Shown here piece by piece: positions 7,792 through 12,583 of a stretch of 12,583 bases of DNA. The notes beneath the pieces are model-generated. The model worked only from the letters and a program-made list of their open reading frames with translations, ran no database searches and was not told the origin of the DNA. The position numbers and the translations under genes were made by a program. The stretch is from NCBI GenBank assembly GCA_013041835.1, contig JABDRH010000665.1, positions 1 to 12,583 on the forward strand. The letters are read 5' to 3'. The stretch's first letter is position 1. Each line of letters opens with the position of its first letter. The DNA comes from Desulfatitalea sp. (GTDB lineage: Bacteria > Desulfobacterota > Desulfobacteria > Desulfobacterales > Desulfosarcinaceae).

Positions 7792-7808
7792 GTTCAACCT
7801 CCTTTTAC

Positions 7809-7844
7809 ATATGATTTCATATATTGGCCTCAGGGCTTGTGCAA
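7809..7844 (-). promoter_or_regulatory. Candidate thiolase promoter with overlapping operator dyad
   Basis: Reading the minus strand, TTGCAC (7844-7839), a 17-base spacer and TATGAA (7821-7816) form a plausible sigma70 promoter ending about 18 bases before the ribosome site/start area. The -10 lies inside a dyad, ATATGA-TT-TCATAT (7809-7822), with perfect 6-bp arms. A near-identical sequence occurs at 8042-8055 on the hbd side. Repression by a dimeric regulator is inferred; no regulator gene is present here. Confidence 0.4.
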
Positions 7845-8039
7845 AAGCAATTTCACATTTTAAGCATCCCGACTTCAAAAAAAGAAGTGTCGATGACGCG
7901 TTTGCGGCAGTTCATTCTAATTTTGCGGTGTTGTCGGTTCTCCTTTTTTTAAGCCAAACCTGTTCTCGCATGATCTTTATCATTTTTATGACCAAAGGGC
8001 TAATCCAATGGTGCATGAATGGTTTTAGTTGAAGCGATG
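7845..8039. other. Middle of thiolase-hbd intergenic region
   Basis: No gene is supported. A short plus-strand frame (7634-8032) is mostly antisense to the thiolase and lacks a credible start. A small hairpin, ACTTC-A7-GAAGT, lies near 7872-7888. Otherwise nothing recognised. Confidence 0.5.
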
Positions 8040-8100
8040 AGATATGAAATGATATCTTATAGGTTGATATTGCATAAAAATTGATCGATCATGATATAAA
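8040..8100 (+). promoter_or_regulatory. Candidate hbd regulatory region: operator-like dyad and promoter
   Basis: AGATAT-GAAATG-ATATCT (8040-8057) is a dyad with perfect 6-bp arms. Its core, ATATGAAATGATAT, differs at one base from the reverse complement of the dyad at the thiolase promoter. Downstream, TTGCAT (8070-8075) and GATATA/TATAAA (8093-8100) could be -35/-10 elements, though spacing is 17 or 19 depending on the -10 chosen. A perfect palindrome TGATCGATCA (8082-8091) falls in the spacer. Assignment is tentative. Confidence 0.35.
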
Positions 8101-8154
8101 TTGTAACAGGGTAATTACGATGCTTCATGTATATAATCAATAGAAGGAGATGGT

Positions 8155-9027
8155 ATGGAAATCAACAGAGTAACCGTGGTCGGTGCAGGGACCATGGGAA
8201 GCGGCATCGTTCAGGTGTGCGCCCAAGCCGGTTTGACGGTAACCATGTGTGATGTGGTGCAGGAGATGTTGGACAAGGCCATGAAGACCATTGAGTGGTC
8301 GGTATCCAAATTGGCCGAAAAGGGAAAAATCAAGGACAGCGTCGGGACGGTGATGTCCAAAATTCATGCATCGACAGAATTTCAGGCTGGCGCGAACGCG
8401 GATTTGGTCATCGAGGCCGTGTTTGAAAAATTGGCGGTCAAGCACGACGTATTCAAAAAGTTCGATGCCATCACCGGTCCGGATACCATTATGGCAAGCA
8501 ATACTTCCGCTATACCCATTTCAGACTTGGCGGGAGTCGTCGCCAAACCGGAAAATTTCATAGGTCTGCATTTCTTCAATCCGGTGCCCATGATGGCTGT
8601 GGTGGAAATCGCCAAGGGGATCGCCACCAACGACGAAACGGCACAAATAGCAAAGGCGTTCGTTGAATTTATCAAAAAAGAACCAATCCTGGTGAATCGT
8701 GACATTGCCGGATTCGTGATCAATCGCATCAATATGCTATCCAATATTGAAGCCATGCGCTTGGTCGAGAACGGTGTGGCCAGTGTGGCGGATATCGACA
8801 AAGGTGTTCGCCTGGGCACCGGGCGTAAAATGGGCCCCCTGGAAACCTCGGATATGGTCGGGCTGGATATTCAGTTAGATGCCATGACCAATTTGTACTT
8901 ACAGGAACAGGATCGCCGCTACTATCCCCCGGATATCCTGAGACGCAAAGTGGCTGCCGGGCATTTCGGTCGCAAGACCGGAAAAGGCTGGTATGACTAC
9001 AACGAGGATGGAAGCCGGAAAGCGTAA
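8155..9027 (+). CDS. hbd: 3-hydroxybutyryl-CoA dehydrogenase (NAD-dependent)
   Basis: 290 residues, typical for single-function 3-hydroxyacyl-CoA dehydrogenases (Hbd/PaaH type). GAAGGAG lies a few bases before the ATG. The Rossmann fold starts at once, with VTVVGAGTMGSGIVQ (GxGxxG, Gly10-Gly15). ASNTSAI (Ser118 region) and the catalytic dyad His139 (GLHFFNPVP) and Glu151 (VVEIAKG) follow, then NRDIAGFVINRI and the helical C-terminal dimer domain ending GRKTGKGWYDY. It oxidises (S)-3-hydroxybutyryl-CoA to acetoacetyl-CoA with NAD+, or the reverse. It is divergent from a thiolase that uses acetoacetyl-CoA, so the pair covers the last two steps of beta-oxidation. No enoyl-CoA hydratase or acyl-CoA dehydrogenase is in the window. 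The symbol follows the family; substrate chain length is not proven. Confidence 0.93.
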   Translation: MEINRVTVVGAGTMGSGIVQVCAQAGLTVTMCDVVQEMLDKAMKTIEWSVSKLAEKGKIKDSVGTVMSKIHASTEFQAGANADLVIEAVFEKLAVKHDVFKKFDAITGPDTIMASNTSAIPISDLAGVVAKPENFIGLHFFNPVPMMAVVEIAKGIATNDETAQIAKAFVEFIKKEPILVNRDIAGFVINRINMLSNIEAMRLVENGVASVADIDKGVRLGTGRKMGPLETSDMVGLDIQLDAMTNLYLQEQDRRYYPPDILRRKVAAGHFGRKTGKGWYDYNEDGSRKA

Positions 9028-9054
9028 GCTTTTACCCGGCATGCGGTGCAAATT

Positions 9055-9082
9055 CGCATCTTTTGATGCGGATACCTTTTTT
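9055..9082 (+). terminator. Probable terminator of hbd
   Basis: CGCATC-TTTT-GATGCG (9055-9070) forms a 6-bp stem, followed after GATACC by six T (9077-9082). The stem is short and the U-tract is offset, so it is weak. A second small hairpin, GCGGC-TTCA-GCCGC, follows at 9084-9097. Confidence 0.5.
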
Positions 9083-9147
9083 AGCGGCTTCAGCCGCGCC
9101 TAGTCGGCATAGCTGAAGGGGAAAAAGCAAATAGCTGCGCAAGCTGT

Positions 9148-9573
9148 TTACGGCAAGATCGACACCACCAGTTTGTTTTGAATCTTTTCCACAGGAAAAC
9201 GGGTGACAGGGTGTGGGGCCGGTCCGAAAATTTTTTTACCCTCCGCATCATATGTCGATTTGTTCACGCTGCAACACTGAACGGTATCCGTGCCTGCTAC
9301 TGGATCCAAACGGCGGTGACCGATATGGCTGCAGCGATTGTGGAAGGCTCGATAATCGCCATCCTCGCCGTGTACTACAAGAACCCGCTGCGGAAGATTC
9401 TTACCTTCCAGCCGCATGGCGCTACCTGGTTTTAAAAGTTCGGATGCATCGTCTAAATCGATGGTCAGTTTGCCATCGGTATAGCTCCAGCAGTTTCCAT
9501 TTGCGGGTTTGTTGGTTGCCGGTATGCCGAATACGCGCTTGAATAAGCCCCTTTTGTTGAATTTGATGCTCAT
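9148..9573 (-). CDS. Small Rieske-like [2Fe-2S] domain protein with altered ligand motif
   Basis: 141 residues, essentially one Rieske domain, with ATG at 9573 and AAGGA about 8 bases upstream. The first ligand box is Cys81-Ser-His83 in NRCSHIGHRRL. The second box, at the canonical spacing (17 residues after His83), is Cys101-S-V-Asn104 in QCCSVNKSTYD, where the family has C-x-x-H. The flanking S-x-(F/Y)-D and GPAP..PV..FPV signatures are typical, so homology is clear. Asn (codon AAC) replaces the second histidine; nearby His86 and Cys100 could be alternative ligands. No signal peptide or membrane helix is seen, so a cytoplasmic electron-transfer or structural role is likely, but the partner is unknown. 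It sits alone between hbd (convergent) and tRNA-Arg (upstream, same strand, separated by a hairpin). Confidence 0.8.
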   Translation of the reverse strand: MSIKFNKRGLFKRVFGIPATNKPANGNCWSYTDGKLTIDLDDASELLKPGSAMRLEGKNLPQRVLVVHGEDGDYRAFHNRCSHIGHRRLDPVAGTDTVQCCSVNKSTYDAEGKKIFGPAPHPVTRFPVEKIQNKLVVSILP

Positions 9574-9619
9574 TCACTTATCCTTTCGTATTGGGATTGC
9601 TGAGATACTGTTGAAAATG

Positions 9620-9650
9620 GAAAAGGGTTTACAGAATTTCCGTAAACCCT
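9620..9650 (-). terminator. Terminator of tRNA-Arg transcript
   Basis: A perfect 9-bp inverted repeat, AGGGTTTAC / GTAAACCCT with a 9-base loop (arms 9624-9632 and 9642-9650), followed on the minus strand by TTTCC. It lies 10 bases beyond the tRNA-Arg 3' end. On the plus strand the hairpin is followed by ATGTTTTTG, so it could work both ways. Confidence 0.65.
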
Positions 9651-9659
9651 ATGTTTTTG

Positions 9660-9736
<77 letters not shown>

Positions 9737-9763
9737 GAATAAAAGCGTTTGAAACGCGGGTGC

Positions 9764-9792
9764 GTTCTAAGCTATAAGGTCTCGATTGTCAA
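9764..9792 (-). promoter_or_regulatory. Promoter of tRNA-Arg(ACG)
   Basis: On the minus strand TTGACA (9792-9787, a perfect -35), a 17-base spacer and TAGAAC (9769-9764) precede the tRNA 5' end by about 27 bases. The segment after the -10 (GCACCCGCG) is GC-rich, as in stringently controlled stable-RNA promoters. Confidence 0.65.
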
Positions 9793-9800
9793 TGATTAGT

Positions 9801-9828
9801 TTGAGTTTGGAAACAGCATTTGTAAAAC
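9801..9828 (+). promoter_or_regulatory. Candidate promoter of tadA-purA
   Basis: TTGAGT (9801-9806), a 16-base spacer and TAAAAC (9823-9828) lie about 40 bases before the tadA ATG. The -35 is back to back with the tRNA-Arg -35, with 8 bases between. The match to consensus is only moderate. Confidence 0.4.
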
Positions 9829-9867
9829 GGCGTACGGGAATTGGACAGGGCAGGGCAGCCGGCAGCA

Positions 9868-11657
<1,790 letters not shown>

Positions 11658-11667
11658 TAAAAGTGGG

Positions 11668-11696
11668 TTGACTTTTTCCCCGCGTTGGCATACATA
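11668..11696 (+). promoter_or_regulatory. Promoter of tRNA-Pro
   Basis: TTGACT (11668-11673), a spacer of exactly 17 bases and TACATA (11691-11696) lie between the purA stop and the tRNA, ending 13 bases before the mature 5' end. Both hexamers match consensus well, so the tRNA can be transcribed independently of purA. Confidence 0.65.
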
Positions 11697-11709
11697 CAGT
11701 GGCTTGCAT

Positions 11710-11786
11710 CGGGACATGGCTCAGTCTGGTAGAGCACAGCGTTCGGGACGCTGGGGTCGCAGGTTCAAATCCTGCTGTCCCGACCA
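11710..11786 (+). tRNA. tRNA-Pro (anticodon CGG)
   Basis: 77 bases with an encoded CCA (11784-11786). The acceptor stem CGGGACA/TGTCCCG begins with the C1-G72 pair typical of bacterial tRNA-Pro, with A73. The anticodon stem-loop is CAGCG-TTCGGGA-CGCTG (anticodon CGG, G37), and the T arm is GCAGG-TTCAAAT-CCTGC. It reads CCG codons. Confidence 0.96.
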
Positions 11787-11795
11787 AAAAAAATC

Positions 11796-11831
11796 AAAAG
11801 GCGCCTTCCGGAATGAAAGGCGCCTTTTTTT
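11796..11831 (+). terminator. Strong terminator after tRNA-Pro
   Basis: Arms AAAAGGCGCC (11796-11805) and GGCGCCTTTT (11819-11828) pair perfectly over 10 bp around a 13-base loop, with a T run to 11831. It ends the purA/tRNA-Pro transcript 9 bases past the tRNA. The A-rich left flank means it may also terminate the convergent gene ending at 11890. Confidence 0.88.
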
Positions 11832-11889
11832 ATGCCGAATCGTCTCAAACCGTTTGGTGTGTCATGTCTTTTTTTCCTGAACCTGCTAC

Positions 11890-12583
11890 CTACTCCCCTG
11901 ATGGAAGCATCGTCTCATTTTCTTCGGATTGTGCTTTCAGCTCAGCCAGGGTGGTGGTGGCAGCATCAATTTTATTTTCGATGAGCGTCAGTTGGACCGG
12001 GTCAGTGGTCAGGGCCTTGGCCTGCTGCAAATGCTGCAGGGCAGACTGTAGTGATGCCTCGCTTGCTTTCGCCATATCGATGTCGATTTTGTAGAGCAGG
12101 GCCAAACGCCGGAAATTGTTTCGGCGCTGACGAACCGTCTGGTGCATTTCGGAGGTCAGAGCAAACTGCTCGGCCCGTTGGAGATAGTCGCCGACGGCGG
12201 AAAAGTCGGGAAGGCTGGAATCGATCAGCATGGCATCCGAACGGTTGAGATAGTAATCAAAAAGTATGGGGAATATCTCCTTGCGGCTGTATGTGGTTTT
12301 TTCCGGCTGGTCGAATTGGGCACCATGCAGGACGGCAAAGAAGTGCTTGCCGGTAGGCGAGAAATGGCCTTTCATGATTTCCACCGAATCCTTCTTGGTC
12401 GTGACAAAGTAGGTGGCGTAGTTGCTGAAACTGCTCCAAACCAGCAAAAAGACCAGCGCGGAGAAAATGGCGGCGGCGATTTTCATTTGCTTTCCGAAAG
12501 AATCCACCGGAATTCGATCGACCGTGGCAGCAGATGTGTCGGCCGAACCGGCAGTGGTGGAAGCGGCCGGTACCGCATAGGAC
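11890..12583 (-). CDS. Membrane-anchored protein of unknown function (N-terminus beyond window)
   Basis: The frame is open to the window edge, so this is the C-terminal 230 residues; a GTG at 12507 is in frame but not necessarily a start. Visible residues 1-25 are a low-complexity Ala/Ser/Thr linker (PAASTTAGSADTSAATV). One hydrophobic segment at about 35-57 (IAAAIFSALVFLLVWSSF) is a transmembrane helix or uncleaved anchor. A mixed region containing YSRKEIFPILFDYYLNR follows. The last 110 residues are strongly helical and TPR-like or coiled (QRAEQFALTSEMHQTVRQRR, ASLQSALQHLQQAKAL). An anchored protein with a periplasmic helical domain is inferred if the N-terminus is inside. I do not recognise the family. 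The gene converges on tRNA-Pro; no separate terminator is visible on its strand apart from the shared hairpin. Confidence 0.75.
   Translation of the reverse strand, partial: SYAVPAASTTAGSADTSAATVDRIPVDSFGKQMKIAAAIFSALVFLLVWSSFSNYATYFVTTKKDSVEIMKGHFSPTGKHFFAVLHGAQFDQPEKTTYSRKEIFPILFDYYLNRSDAMLIDSSLPDFSAVGDYLQRAEQFALTSEMHQTVRQRRNNFRRLALLYKIDIDMAKASEASLQSALQHLQQAKALTTDPVQLTLIENKIDAATTTLAELKAQSEENETMLPSGE

Noticed and set aside
7792..7878. Longer thiolase start 29 residues upstream
   Set aside because: The ATG at 7791 has a strong AAAGGAGGT site and begins exactly where thiolases begin; the extension has no family similarity.
8064..8072. Sigma54-type promoter upstream of hbd (GG...TTGC)
   Set aside because: The spacing between the GG and GC elements is 8, not the required 10 bases.

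Overview
The window looks like chromosomal DNA from a strictly anaerobic, acyl-CoA-metabolising member of the Desulfobacterota (a Desulfosarcina/Desulfatitalea-like sulfate reducer or relative). This is inferred from gene style: a 3-hydroxybutyryl-CoA dehydrogenase divergent from a thiolase, a calcium-binding-repeat/beta-helix surface protein, an Rpn-type nuclease beside a decayed transposase, and a soluble sensor kinase. No single marker here fixes the taxon.

Layout. (1) Positions 1-2316 hold the 3' part of a large exported protein: calcium-binding DxDGDG repeats, an Ig-like domain, a carboxypeptidase-regulatory-like beta-sandwich, then a long NosD-type parallel beta-helix. (2) Positions 2317-4599 are an accessory patch with short repeats, an IS transposase remnant (minus strand), an Rpn/YhgA-like nuclease with a 12-bp in-frame tandem repeat (minus strand), and about 500 bp without a convincing gene. 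(3) Positions 4600-6399 encode a soluble histidine kinase (helical sensor, PAS, HisKA, HATPase) with no adjacent response regulator. A degenerate sequence shared with the 2.4 kb region overlaps its 3' end, and a clear hairpin terminator follows. (4) Positions 6616-9027 carry a thiolase (minus) and hbd (plus), divergent around a 363-bp region with dyad sequences. Together they interconvert acetoacetyl-CoA, acetyl-CoA and 3-hydroxybutyryl-CoA. (5) Positions 9148-9573 encode a small Rieske-like protein (minus) in which the second canonical His ligand is Asn. (6) Positions 9660-11831 form a translation/purine housekeeping block: tRNA-Arg(ACG) (minus), back-to-back candidate promoters, tadA and purA (plus), then tRNA-Pro(CGG) with its own promoter and a strong terminator. 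TadA's usual bacterial substrate is the A34 of the tRNA encoded next to it. (7) From 11890 to the window edge runs a membrane-anchored protein of unknown function (minus strand, N-terminus missing).

I found no CRISPR array, no intact insertion sequence and no convincing multi-gene defence or secretion system. The points most worth following are the tadA/tRNA-Arg(ACG) arrangement, the altered Rieske ligand set, the Rpn repeat linker, the two-copy dispersed repeat, and the dyads between thiolase and hbd.
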